Of a stretch of 64,000 nucleotides of DNA, positions 14,601 through 28,500 are shown piece by piece. A program made the position numbers and the translations under genes. Numbering within the stretch: the stretch's first letter is position 1; each line of letters begins with the position of its first letter. Source of the DNA: Diphasiastrum complanatum (Eukaryota > Streptophyta > Lycopodiopsida > Lycopodiales > Lycopodiaceae); the NCBI GenBank assembly GCA_029204225.1, contig MU832109.1, forward strand, positions 1 through 64,000, in the 5' to 3' direction. The notes beneath the pieces are model-generated. The model worked only from the letters and a program-made list of their open reading frames with translations, was not told the DNA's origin and searched no databases.

Positions 14601-17600
14601 AGAAGTGGGATCGACGAGATGCACAAGCACATTCCGTCATTGCATTATCAGTGAAGAAAACTATCCTTCCTCATATTAAATCATGCAAGACTTCCAAAAG
14701 TGCTTGGGAGACTCTTGCCAAGATGTTTCAAGTAAAGAATGCGGCAAAAGTGGTATATCTTCGAAATCAACTTTCTATCTTGAAGATGCATGAAGGTGAT
14801 TTGCTTACAAACCACTTGACGAAGATCAAGGATCTTCGAGAGGAGCTTCTTAGTATTGATGAGGTGTTTGAGAACTCACAAATACTCTCAACTCTCTTCC
14901 TAATTCTTACCTTTCATTTGTGTCATCATTGAGCATTTCTCTTAGGGGACAACAAATCTCCTTCGACGAACTTGTTGGCTTACTTATTCAAGAAGAGCAA
15001 ACAAGGATCAACTTTGGTGAACAAGAAGATCAAGCTTTCTTTGCAAAAGACAAAGGCAAAGGCAAGTGGAAATGGAAGCCTTCTTTCAAAACTTCCAAAG
15101 ATGATCAAAAATCTAAGGAAGCTCAAGATCAAGGCTCCAAGAAAAAGGGTAAGTGCCACTATTGCAAGAAGTTTGGGCATCACATCAAAGAATGTAGGAA
15201 GAGGCTTGCAAAGGAAAAAGAGAAAGGTAACGATACAAGTACCGCAATCATTACTTTGGAACAACAATTTGGAAAGAAGGATAATCTTTTCAATAATGAT
15301 TATGCTTTGTCACTAATAATCTCATCTCTCCTCAAGACGAGATTTCTGCCACTTCAAATCTTGCTGGTTTTTTAGCAGGAAACAACTCATCTTCAGCTTT
15401 ACAAGTTGCGGTTTTTTCATCTATTGATTGGGTGATTGATAGCGGTGCCACACGCCATATGACTTATCACAAAGAAGTCTTCACAAAGCTTAAAAGTGCA
15501 TGATGGAAGCAAAGTTCAAGGTGTTGATAACACCTCTTATCCTATCAAAGGTATTGGAGTGATCCCCATTATCTTACCCAATGGTGAGGAGAAGTACATT
15601 CGTAATGTACTTTATGTTCCAAAAATAAAAAAGAATCTCATTTCGGTGTCTACAATTATGAACCAAGGATTGGTTGTGGAATTCAAAGAAGACAAATGTC
15701 TTATCAAAGACCCAAAGAGATCTCTTATGATCATTGCTTCGGAAACATTACGTGGTGGATTGTTCCTTATGGATACCTATGAGCGAAGAGCTTCATCATC
15801 TTTTTGTCTTGTTGCATCAAGTTCACATTCTTTGGAGTTGGCTGAATTATGGCATGCTAGGTTTGGATATCTCAACTTTGCTAGCTTGAAGATGTTGAAG
15901 AGATTCAATATGGTTAAAGACATTCCTAATATTGAGCATCCCGAAGGACATGTATGGAAAGGATGCATACTTGGAAAATTTCAAAGGCAAGCTTTTCCAA
16001 TTGATGGAACTATTCGAGTTGATGGCAAATTTGATTTGGTTCATAGTGATGTATGTGGTCCAACGAGGACCGAATCCATTGGAAGGTGTAAGTACTTTGT
16101 TACTTTTAATGATGACCTTTCAAGATTTACATGGATTTATCCTATGAAGGCAAAATCTGAAGTTTTTCAACGCTATAAGGATTTTCTAGCAATGATAGAA
16201 AATCAGTTTAGGCACTCTTTGAAGATCTTACGTACCGACCGAGGAGGGGCAATATATAAAGAATACGTTCGGTACTTATCTTCAAAGCAAAGGTATCCAT
16301 CATCAAATGACAACCCTTACACACCTCAACAAAATGGTGTTGTCGAAAGAAAGAATCGCACTATCATGGAGATGGCTCGATGCATGCTCAAGGCGAAGGG
16401 CCTACCTCACAAGTTTTGGGCTGAAGCGGTTATAACGGCGGCTTACATTAGTTATCGGTGTCCTACTAAAGCCTTGAAGGTATTAACTCCTTATGAAGTT
16501 TGGTATGGTAAGAAGCCTACTGTTTCGCACTTACGCATCTTTGGTTGCACGGCTTATGCTTTCATTCCCGATAAGCTAAGAACCAAGCTTGATGATAAAG
16601 GAGTTAAATGCATATTTGTTGGCTATAGTAGCGAAAGCAAGGGCTATAGGTTGTTTAATATGGATACTAATAAAATCATAGTGAGTCGTGATGTTCATTT
16701 TGATGAAAAGACCTCCAATGATGTTGCGCCCACTCATGTCATGAAAGGGGACTTCCCCCATGATGCATATCTTGAAATATTTCTAGATTTGGTTTTGCCA
16801 TCTGATCATGAAGATAAGGGACTGCTATCTACTTATAGTGGACAGCCCACTGGGCATATGCTACACATCCAAAGATGCGTACATGAGCCAGACTTAGCTT
16901 GTTGCCCCACCACACTTCATGTAGAGTAGTATAGGGAATGCCAACTTTCCCTGTCCTGTTTTGCATGTAGTTGGCTGTAGCTACTGCCTTAGCCCATAAC
17001 CATTTTGATGCCTTTGAATAGGCCATCATGCATCTCGCAGCCTCCATGAGAGTGCGCTTTCTCCTCTCTGCAACACCATTTTGCTGTGGTGTGTATGCGC
17101 TGCTGTCTTCAAATGAAGGATGCCTCGACTGGTACAAAACTTTGGAGATGTACTCGCCACCTCTGTCTGTCCTTAGCTGTTTGACTTTCTTGTCAGTCCA
17201 TTTCTCAGCCCAATTTACAAACTTTGTAAACTTGTCCAGTGCTTCTGACTTGTTGTGAATGAAGTACACAGTTGCAAACTTGCTGAAGTCATCAATGAAG
17301 GTGACATAATATCTTGAACTTCCCAAAGAGACTACATCAAAGGGTCCACAGATGTCTGAATGTACGAGCTGCAGTAGTTCTTTAGTCCTGAATGAGTTCC
17401 TGGTAAAAGGTGTAGATGACATCTTGCCTTTGTTGCATGTGTCATAGGACTTCAGACCTGTTGCATCCTTGATGCTAACGCCTGTGAATCCTCCATTCTG
17501 GCTAGCATTGTACAAAGCTACTGTATTCATATGACACAGTCTCCTATGCCATAGAATATCCATTGTCTCATGGATCTGATGAGCTTGTTGTAGGAACTCG

Positions 17601-19459
17601 TATCTGTAGGTGATACAGATTGCTCTTGCACTTGCCTTCTGTAATAAGACGAGTGGTTTTAGATTCAACCACTGTACATGAGTCACCTGTGAATGTGAGA
17701 GACATGCCTGGATCTACGATTTGTGCCACATATAGCAGATCTTTCTGAAGAGTAGGCACGTATAGGACATCATCGAGTATCCGAGTACCCTTTCTTTGCT
17801 ATTGGTGTCAGCAACAGTACTCTTGTTCCATTGACTTGATGTCTGGAACCATCTCCTAAAATTATATATCTGGAGGAGTCTGTTTCCTCAAAATCAGCAA
17901 TTATATGCTTTGTTGTCACGAAATGTGACGTAGCTCCTGAATCAAGAATTACTTCTTGTATATCAGCTTGTGATGTGGCACACACATTAGCGCACAAATA
18001 AGCAGCTGGATTTTTGTTGACTCTTTCTTCAGCCAACTCTGAGGATTCTGGTTCCTCTACGTAGGATGAGTTGTTGGAGTTCTCCCTTCTGCTTTGTGCT
18101 TTCTTGTTTCTTGGATTCTGATAGCAATCCACGGCAGCATGACCCATCTTGTGACAATGTATGCACTCTATCTTGGGATTTAGCCAACATGTGTCAACTG
18201 TGTGACCATCACGTCTGCATCTCATGCAAGTCTTGTTCTCACCACCTTGTTGTTTGTGCTTGCTCCTTCCTTTCCATCTGCCTTCCTGATCTCCCTCTTT
18301 CTGCTGACTCCGTTCTCGTCTCTGATCTGACTCCCTCTTAGGTTGAAACTTGTTCTTCTGTTCTTTGTTGCTGTAGAGAGCTTGATCTGACTCGTTCTTG
18401 TCATCATAGTGCTCACTAGCCTCTACTTCTTCTTTGATCTCAATTATAGCCTTCTCAAGAGTCATGTCAAGATCTTTGGCTAGTAGCGTCCGGGTTGTCT
18501 GGAACGATCTTGGTAGAGCACGCAGGAGGTATGTGAGCTGCTTCTCTTGTGAAACAGCATGTTTTGTTCCAGCATTGTGTAAGGAGAGGAACAGATTCTT
18601 CATCTTCCTAACGAAGGTTGTGAGTCCTTGCAATCCCATTGTAGATAGGTAAGCTGGTCTTCCAAGTGCATGATCTGATTACGTGACTAGGTTTCAAACC
18701 TTGCTTGCAGTGCATTTCACATATCTCTTGCATAATGATAGGAGCGAGGTCAAGAGTGATGCTATCTTCTATTGAAGATGATATGACAGCTACTGCTCTC
18801 TCATTTTTCTCCTTCCATTCACGAAGTTCTTTGCTTGTGCTGGCAGTCCCGTCTACCCGGGGCCATAAACCTTCTCCTCTCAAGATGAGGGAAGTCTTCA
18901 CTTTCCAGGCCAAATAATTTGACCCGTCTACCTCAAGAACTGTGCAAATCTTCAATTGGATGTTGCTGATTGAAGCCATAGTTTTGAATAACCAGGCTCT
19001 GATACCACTGAAGGAATCTTTTTGCAGCGCTTTGGCGTTTATGCTTTGATACCACTGATGGAAAGCTTTGAAGTGCACTGCTCTGATTCCTGATGTAAAG
19101 ATTAGATAGAGTCGATATTGGAGTTGCAGCTACTGCTACATACTACAACCTAACCTCTTCCAAGCCACAAACTGACACTGCAGTTCTGATATTAAATAAC
19201 AAACAATAGACAATGTTTAACATCATACAACATCTGAAAAACAGCGGAACTTGTAACTACTGTAAGCAAGCATCACGTCATTCACAGATTGCACACATCG
19301 GGCAGAATGCGGAAATCATCTATTATCATCAATAAGTTTTACATCAAAACTTTGGAGCGCTATCTGGATCCCAAACAGTGCGTTACTGCAAGAGTGTCTC
19401 TCTCTCTCACGAATAGCAAGGGTCGCTTACTAGCTCACACTCCTATTTCATCTCATCAA

Positions 19460-19546
<87 letters not shown>

Positions 19547-22500
19547 ATCCTATATATAAAAGAACGGAGAGATGATTAATTTAATCAACAATAATCAAAA
19601 GAAGTGTTTTACGTTAATCCTAACTACTTCTTGTTACCCGTCGTCGTCGTCCGTGCTTCGCATTGTTTGCTCTGGTGCTTCCCTGTGTCCATTCATGTAC
19701 CAGGAGTGTGAAGATGCAATGCTTTTGCAACCGCATGTTGACCACAGCTGAAGCCATTGCAGTTCCTTTGCGTTCCTTCGACGTCGTGAACTTCTGCCGT
19801 GTGAGTGTGAAGTCTTCATCAAAAGTTACCGTAGCCGTATACTGACTGCAACTGACGTTAGTGCAGTGCCTGGGCGGTCCATTTCCTTCATGTGTTGAAA
19901 CTGCACGTAGACTATATGGGTTGACCTACGGTGTCTCAGCGGTGCCTCGGCGGTATGTCCACTTCGCATAATGACCGCAGATAGACTAAATATGGAACTC
20001 CTGCGAAGTCTGAGCAGTGCCTCGGCGGAGTCTTGCGGTGCGTTAGGCGGAGCCTTGGCAGTATGCGGTGCCTCTGGCGGTATCCTGGCGATATGCGGTG
20101 CCTTGCGGTGCCTCTGGCGGTGCGGTTGCGGCCAAAGCCTGTTGGGCTTTTGCGTGTATTTCTGTAGACTGGTCACAAGATACGAAGGCTTTGACATTAG
20201 AAACCTTTAGTTTCTTCAAATTCTTCTGGCCCAATATAAAAAGGGACGTCCAACTATATGTAACTAGTTGCCACAAATGTCAAATTAACAAAGCAAAGCG
20301 TCTAAAGGCAAGCGGGTGGGTTGTTATAGCCATTAAAAATACCAGCTGGTAAATGGGAAGGTATTTTCATGAATTTTATAGTAGGTTTGCCCAAGACCCA
20401 AAAAGGTTATGATGTTATATGGGTCATAGTTGACCATTGACCAAAATGGCTTATTTTATTCCGACCAAAACAACCGTTACAGCTCCAAAGTTGATGAGGT
20501 TGTTTATAAACGGACTACTATCCCAATCATAATCAGTGATGGAGATAGTAAGCTTGATGGGGTTTTTGGAGATCAATAATCCATCACCTCCACACCAAAC
20601 TGAATATGAGTACTATAGACCATCCACAAACAAAAAGAGTAAACCAAGTGTTGGAAGATATGCTTCGAGCATAGATTAGCAAAAAGCAGACTAACTGGGA
20701 GTAATATCTTCCAATATTAGAATTTGCTTATAACAATGCCAAACATTCAGCTACGGGATACAGCCCATTTATATTGATGTCTGATTTTTAACCACACTCA
20801 CCCAACTATAGGGTTCAAACAAGAAAAAGTTGAAGCAACAAAAAACTTTTCGTAGAACATGCTAAAAGAAGCATTAAGCAAGCCCAGGATCAAGCAAAGC
20901 ATTATGCAAATCTACGTAGAGGGGATATTTGGTTCTCTCTTGGCGAGAAAGTCTTCCTTAGACTTCCAGCTAACTCTTTGTAGATTCCCTAGGTTGGCTA
21001 GCACATCTCCCAATATTCAGTTGAAAAGCAAGACAGATCAAAAGGTCTGCCGACCTCATAAAAGTTTTTAACTTTGCAACTATATATTTAATGAAGCAAT
21101 TCAATAACTATTTCTGGTTTATATGGGGTACAATGATTTGCCTAGGATGGCCAACCTTCCATTCGCATTGGCATGGTCATCTATGGAGATCTAGCAATCG
21201 TACACCCAATAACGACTATAGTACTACTACGTACAAAAATGCCAGACTATGACTTAAAGACATTAGCACTCAAGAGGATTTGTCAAACCAAGGAGAAATG
21301 TTTCTTTAAAAACAAAAAGCGTCACCCCATTAGTTTTTTTTAACAAATTTTCAGCAATATTGAATTTGATTGATGTAACTTCACAAGTAGAACCAAATCA
21401 CAAAGATTGTTTTTGTGAAAAGAATATAATGCAAATAAAAGAGTCATCGAAACATCACAGGCTATTGAGATCATCATACATAAACTTATGGGAATAAGTC
21501 TTAACTAGATGTAGCCACCTAGACAGGAAGAGAAGCTTCGAATCTACGTACTACTGTCTACATATGCTTCTATAAAAGACCACCAAGGACCTTAACTAGA
21601 AGGCTGAACTACAAGAGGACAATAAGGATCTTATGGTGGAACAAATCAACCCAACCAAACCTAGATCAATCGAATCTAGCCCCCAAGCTATAGACAACTG
21701 GCAATAACTCAATGGCAATAGGAGTGTGACCGCACTCTAGGAACATCTAGCCACCAAGCTCATCCCAATGATCCAAGTGAGAGGGTAACACCCAAGATTC
21801 TCCCTAACTAGAAGTGAACCAGGAAACATTTGTAGCCTAACTAGGCCACATCGGCCACTACCAGATGAGTCACTGCCAGTTCTATGCAAAATACACCATC
21901 ATAGGTTTTATGCCTCCACAAGCCATTAGTTAAGATAATATGTCACAAGGGCCCCAATCCTCACATCATCACATTTAATATAGAGGCTGAGGTGGCCCCC
22001 AATCACTTATAGGACTAACTCCATGGTCAGGTATGGCTAACTACGGTTAGTGCATGACATATTTCCCCCCTTAAACAAAGTTTTCTCCTCATAACCTAAA
22101 GTTAGAAGTTGTACCTAAGGCCATTCCACTGTTCCTTGAATCATCACTATTCAAATGGTCCTTCCATCAAACCAAATACTTGGTAACTATACAATTACTT
22201 AGTCGTTTATTACATAAATCAAGTATCCTTTCAAGTTCAAAAGTGATCCATTATTTGATTCCTCTTACAGGTCCAATTGATCTCCATCAAGATGGTGCTC
22301 TTCATGTAGATTCTTTTCGAATCTGTTTACATGAAAAACAAGCTCACTTGAGTTCCAATTGGTAAGCCAAAGTTTTGATCACGAGTTGACAATTTGTAAT
22401 GCTTGTTGATACACATTACTCTGAAATCCTTCAAAATTTTCAAATACCCAATTTTCATCAAGTCTAGCTAATCCACATTAGTTTCAATTTAGAATACATC

Positions 22501-25500
22501 TAGATAACTTCACCCTAAAGTTCCAATCTAGAACAACTTAAGGTTTCCCAAAATTTCACTACGTGAAGCTTTGAATTTTGGTCTGTGCTAAATATCCAAC
22601 TCCATCTGAGTTTGTAGGGAGTGTAGATTTATTGGTGAGCAGCCCTCCGCCTGTCAAAAAAAGTTGGAACAATAGATAGGTACCTAACTATGCCAAGTTG
22701 CTAGATTTAGATGCTTTCTACTCTTTTTCCTAACACTACTCCACTTTAACACTACCCATTCCTACACTAACCACACACACATCATGATTTTGAGTGAAAG
22801 AGAGGAAGAGAGATAGATAGAAACTATGGTTAGTTAAGGGCATGACACTTTCCTTCTGCTACAACCTGTTTTCCAGATGACTTGATCAATGTTTCAGCCT
22901 ACAACCAATGAAACATGCAACTTTCTTTTTTGAACGACCCTTTTTCTTTCTCAAAAAAGCTTTTCTCTCTCTAAACGTAGCTTAATTCTTGGGCTTTGAT
23001 ACCATAAGTTGGAAGCCTGTCCTCCTTCACTCATGAAACCAAAAGAGCCATTGCAAAGAATAAGACTCCTCCCTACCATAGCTCCCTCTGAATTTTGAAT
23101 TGTCTTATAGCTCTACCTCAGACCATATCAATGTTTTTTCAACCCGTTTGGTACATAGTTTTGAAACGCGTTTTGAAAAACGAGAGTTCCAAGTTCGAAA
23201 CAAGAAACGTTTTTAGGGTTTTCTTTTTTTTTGAGAATGTGCTTTTATGGGTTTTCGAGGTTTAGACATGTCATAGAAAGACTAGTACTAAGTAGATACA
23301 TCCAATTTCTATCTCCAACTTAGTGGCTTTAGTGCTTCCTGCGATAACGTTAAGTCATTTATCTTTTTAAGAAGCATGAACTTCTGGAGGGTTTTTTTTC
23401 GTTTTTTTTATATGTATCTATTTAGACATGGAATTTTGAACCATTTTTGTAACGTTTCCGGTTGTAAAATTTGTGTACTTGTTTTCTGAATTGGGGCATT
23501 CATACAGGCATTTTTTGGGGTGCTAGCTAAGGGGTGGGAAGGTGAGAGCTTGATAAAGACTCTTGGGCTGGAAAAGCCTACCCTACTAGCTTAGCAATGC
23601 TGCTGCACACGAGGAATGAAGTACATAAAGCACTGTAGCAAAAGGAATCTTTGTTTATGATTTTCAAGTTTCACCAGTCTTATAGACGAATCCTTGCTTT
23701 GGTGTAGATTGGGTTAAACGCATCCATGTTTGGTATTTTCTCTGTTGATCCGAACAGCATATATAGTCCCTCTCGGAGGTTCTCATTTCAATTGTTGGCC
23801 TGTTAGTTGCAGTTTTTGCATGTGTCATTTCCAAGTCCTCCTGAGTACTTTGCAAGCAATGTGCATATTTCTTGTTGTTACTAGTGGTTTCCCATTCATT
23901 CACACCTAGTTTGATGTGCTCAAAATATACGAGAGGTACCTCTGTGTCCTTTTTTTGGTTTGTCTATTTTGGCTTTGCAAGTTGCAATATTGCCTCTAAC
24001 TTGAGGTCGTATATGGTCCAATGTTGTATCGAAACGCGTTTCGAACAATGAAACTCGTTCAAAAGACCACGTTGGGAACGGGTCCGTTTTGAAATGTCAA
24101 ACAGACATTTCAAATGACTGGAAAATAAACGAACTTTTTTGCATTTCCGCGCGGTCCCGAGAGGTGAGTGTGAGAGAGTGTTTGCAGGATAGAGATAGCT
24201 CATATACTTTTGCACAGTCTCCTTTTTCTTAACTCAAACTCATGCTGATTTTGAATTACACGTTTCACAACAGACACCTTGTTTGCATGGCTGAATTTGC
24301 TTTAATATCAACATCACAATAAAACTTCAACAAAACATTGATACCTCAGCAACCTGAAGCTCGTGCAGCATGCTTTCAGTGGGAATTGTTAGGGTATTTG
24401 AAACATGGGCAGCCTGCATCGTCAAACTGGAAATTAAGGCACTACATTCATATAGAAAACCCAACAACCACTACACCTAACAAAAAACCCACTATCAAGT
24501 TTCAAATTGGTTCAAATTACAGACATAAAGATCAAGGGATTGGGAAATGTCGAGTTGCACTTTGCCAACCATCCTCAAGACGTTACCTGAAGGCACCAAT
24601 CATAACTGTGTTAACAATACTCATATACCAACAATTAAGGCACCCAAGTCCTCAAAAGTTGTTTTCATAATGACATATCTCAAGCATGTCATTTCCAAAC
24701 ATTTCATTTAAAAATGATCTCTTGCAGAAGATTATGGGCTTGCCATTAATTCATAAAGCATACTGTCTTACAGCTTACCAGCATTTTCATCATCCATCGG
24801 GCCATAATTGTTTATGAGATATTTCCCCATGTCTTGAACAGCCTCAGCGAAACCTGTAAATGTGAATAGTTAAGCGTTTGAGAGAAAATTTCTGCATGAT
24901 GGACTATAATGCATAAAAACATTTACTCTCTACAAAGATGAGAGAAAACTACGATATGATTGATATCCCACGACCACAGAAACAACTGAAATATAAAGGT
25001 GAATGACCACTTTTGCTAGAGCATGAACCAAACCAAGTACTTGATTGGATTTGATAAGGTGAAATAAGATGTTTTAATACAATTGGCACCCTCAAGAAAT
25101 CTCCATATTTGAGAACACGGAAACATCATATCAAAACTTCAAAAAGCACATAGATACACCTACATTCTACGCAAGAGTTTCAAGCTAAGAGAGGAAAGGA
25201 ATCATCTTGCCCTATCTATGAACATTGTGACACAAACATGAAGCACTAGAGAAATCCCATAAGGAAATAACAAAAGAGAAATGATACAAGATTACTAACT
25301 ATACCAATGGTAGGCACAAATACTTGGCATATGCACCCTTAGAGATGGGACAATCTACTTGTAGAATCAAAAGTAGAGAGCAACAGAATTCCTCCTCTCT
25401 AGCACACTCTTTCCTCACCCTGCACTTAGATAGGCACAAATACTAATGTGTCTCCCTTCTCCCTAAACCCTACATATATAGGTAGATAGGAGGGATGAGC

Positions 25501-28500
25501 TAGAGCATTGATTGTGTAACTGAATAGAACCGTAGACATCATGGAGAAGTGGGCCCTACTATGCTAGTCCCAAACATGCATTCATTTTTAGCAAAGATGC
25601 CCTAGTTTGCAAGAACAACATATGCAAAGTTGTTCAAATGGCCTAAACATAGCACTTTCAGCCATATCTTCATCTCATCTATGATTACCACACATGACAT
25701 GCGAAGACACATTAAAAAGCTCTCAAGCTTCTCTTTCCAACAATCTATAAGTCACTCTAATACAATTTCAATTAATGGATTCTATTCTCCTAAATGACAT
25801 TCTTTTACATGCTTTATGGCACAAACCCTAATAGCATAAAGTGCCAACTAGGGCATCGGGTCTCTCAAACTCTAAAAACATCTGAATGATCAATCCCTTC
25901 GATAAATTTGATGTCCCATTGAGTAGACAATCCCGTCATTTATTCAAGTAGTCAATCCCTTCAACTACTCAACTATCCTACTGAATAGCCAATACAATTG
26001 TCTACTCTAGATAGTCAATACAATTGACTATCTAAAGCTATTAGAAAGATAAACAATTTATAGTCATCTATTTGTGTAGTCAGTACAATCGACTAATAAA
26101 GTAACCAACAAAAGTCCTTGGCAATGTGGCAAGGATTTTTGTGCATACACACCCTTATAATTTAGGGCATTGCCTTTGATGTCGACTTTTGCAAAAACTC
26201 CATTGACCAACTTGGACACATAATGTTGCCTTTTGCAAGGCAATGACAAAAAGTGTTGAAATACGAGATAATTGAATTGTATTAAATATTTGAAGAAATC
26301 CATAGGATACCAATAATATCTTCCTCCAAGCAGATTACTAGTTGTTTCAGCCATATTTGACTTGAGTTTAAGTAGCTCGCACAATAGGAATGCTGCTACT
26401 TCAACCAAAGGCATTGGTGGAGACTGATTTTACATTGCAAAACTACCTATAAGTAATTGAACTGTTGTTGCAACCTTCTTTAAAAGATGACCTAAAGGAT
26501 GCTAGTAAACTAATCGTCCTTTGCCACAAAACCCCCAAAGTTTCTTCTACTTCAACCTATCATTGGTTTTCTTCTCTAGGATGGAAGGAATCTCATCACT
26601 TCACAGAGTTTATTGCTCCATCTAGTAGTAGTAGCCTAAATATTCTTCTACATAGCCAATATATCTTCTTCAAGAGCAGGAAATCTCGTTCTCCTAACAT
26701 AAGACCCAATTCTCCCAAATAGTATCTTGCAAGTTGTCTTCTAAGCTCAACAATATCAACTCTCATTTAGTCAAGCAGTGAGTTTCTCTCTTTTTCCATT
26801 CTTGTGCAACAACCTCTGGCATTCTACATAGGGTGAAGGGGAATCACATGCAAATTATCTGTAATTGCAAGTAGGTACAAATTGCATGTGCTTGCATGTA
26901 GATTTAGAGAACAAAATAGAATCAATTAGCATTTCCCAGTTGCTTATGAAAGTGAATTGACACGAAGTTATGAGTTGAATCATGGATTTCGGCATTGGTG
27001 AAGCATAAATTGACAATATATGAAGCGATCTCACAATCTCCCATACAACATGGCAAATAGTATCACATAGAACAAATGGCTAAAGCTCTACACAAGCAAT
27101 AGAAAGGCAAGAGTCACCCCATGAAAATACCAAATCATAAGCTAAACAAATGAATGCGTCTAGGGACTATTGAAGCTTCTAGACAATTAGCATACGCTTA
27201 TCCACAAATAGGGTTATAAGAGAGAGAATAGTGTGCCCTTTCAATAGGACCCCTAGTCGAATATCAAATACTAATAGTTGGCCAGTCCTGAATATAAATG
27301 ATAGAAAAGGCTTTTAGGCATGTATACCTTAGTTGCCCGTTGCGAAACGGAACGCGTTCCGGAACGTGGCCTTGAAAAAAAAAAGTATTTTTTTTACAAA
27401 GGACTATCATGTATGGCTGATTTTGGTTCGTGCTTCTTGTTGTGCATACTTATCAATGTCACTGGCAAATCCCAAGGCATCTAAAGACAGGAACTCTCCA
27501 ACCTCAAAATCACGATTCACTGAATAGAAAACATCTTCTATTTTTGGATCTGAAAGTGGAGGTGCACTTGCTAAACCCTGGGGGCAATTAAGAGTGCCAT
27601 GTTGAGAACTGCCCTGAGAACTATTTAGTGGAGCAGGTGACACCAATGTCTTCACTTCAGTAACTGCGATTTCTGCTGGTAGTTTTGCCCCTAGTTGGAA
27701 ATAATCTGGTCTATCCACTTGAGCGGTTGGGGCAATAAGCTCAACGGAAGGATTCGAAGACTTTAAGTACTCAGAAAGCACTGGGTGAGAATGTTCACTT
27801 CAGAAGTAGCACGATCTTTTAGGAAGCGTCCAGTTAATTTTCTGATTTTTAGAAAGATCTATGCATGTAGGCGCACTTTCCCTGCTCGCTACCTTGCTCG
27901 CTATCTGTGAAACTCAGAAGTCGTGGGCCAGCAGGGTCGTATATCAAATTTTTTTTTAATTTACATTAACTCATTCCGACCCAGTACATTCCGGAACGTA
28001 CGGAATGGACGGAACGGAACGTTCCGACCCTTTTTGCTTGGAACGAGCTTCTAAGATGTATACGAATAAAAGGGTGCATGGCCAGAAATGGATATGAATG
28101 AATACAGGCTCCATAATCCATGCAGTCTATGGACCCAGTAGTCTATAACTCATCAAGGTAAGCAAAACTAGGTCAAATGCTTTTTCGCACCAATATATTT
28201 AGAATGCGTAGAATGTATCGAATAGAGACAATATATCCAGAAAAGTTATTTTCTGATACAAATTGGATGCCATAACCAAGACTTATGTAAGTTGTTAGCA
28301 GATCTGCTTATTAGACAAGATTCCGTATTGCAAACAAGAGAGCATATCCCAAAAAGCACATTAGCTACATAACTCACCATAAGCACAAACAGAAACATGC
28401 GACGACAATTTGTGGAGACCCTCATAAAAATTGCGCATTTCTTTCAATTTCTGCAATATTGCATACATTTAGTGCCATCAGTTAATGTCCAACTATATTA

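Larger units (their letters stand above)
24854..28377 (-). other. Intron 2 (3.5 kb), mostly anonymous
   Basis: Intronic sequence between exons 3 and 2. A TATA-like acatatatagg occurs near 25470, and a cluster of related words (tagtcaatac/attgacta) lies at about 25910-26100, resembling the repeated words in the Z-family LTR, so a decayed LTR may lie here. The part 27335-28065 is described separately. Confidence 0.45.

Noticed and set aside
16848..16929. C-terminal 27 codons of the 15496-16929 open frame as part of the integrase
   Set aside because: They are the antisense of Copia X integrase; real Z1 homology stops at about 16847.
19289..19579. Ser/Leu-repeat open frame as a gene
   Set aside because: It is the translation of the (TC)40 microsatellite inside an LTR.
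25900..26110. Repeated tagtcaat words as a CRISPR-like or satellite array
   Set aside because: Units are irregular in length and spacing, and similar words occur in the Z-family LTR, so a decayed LTR is more likely.
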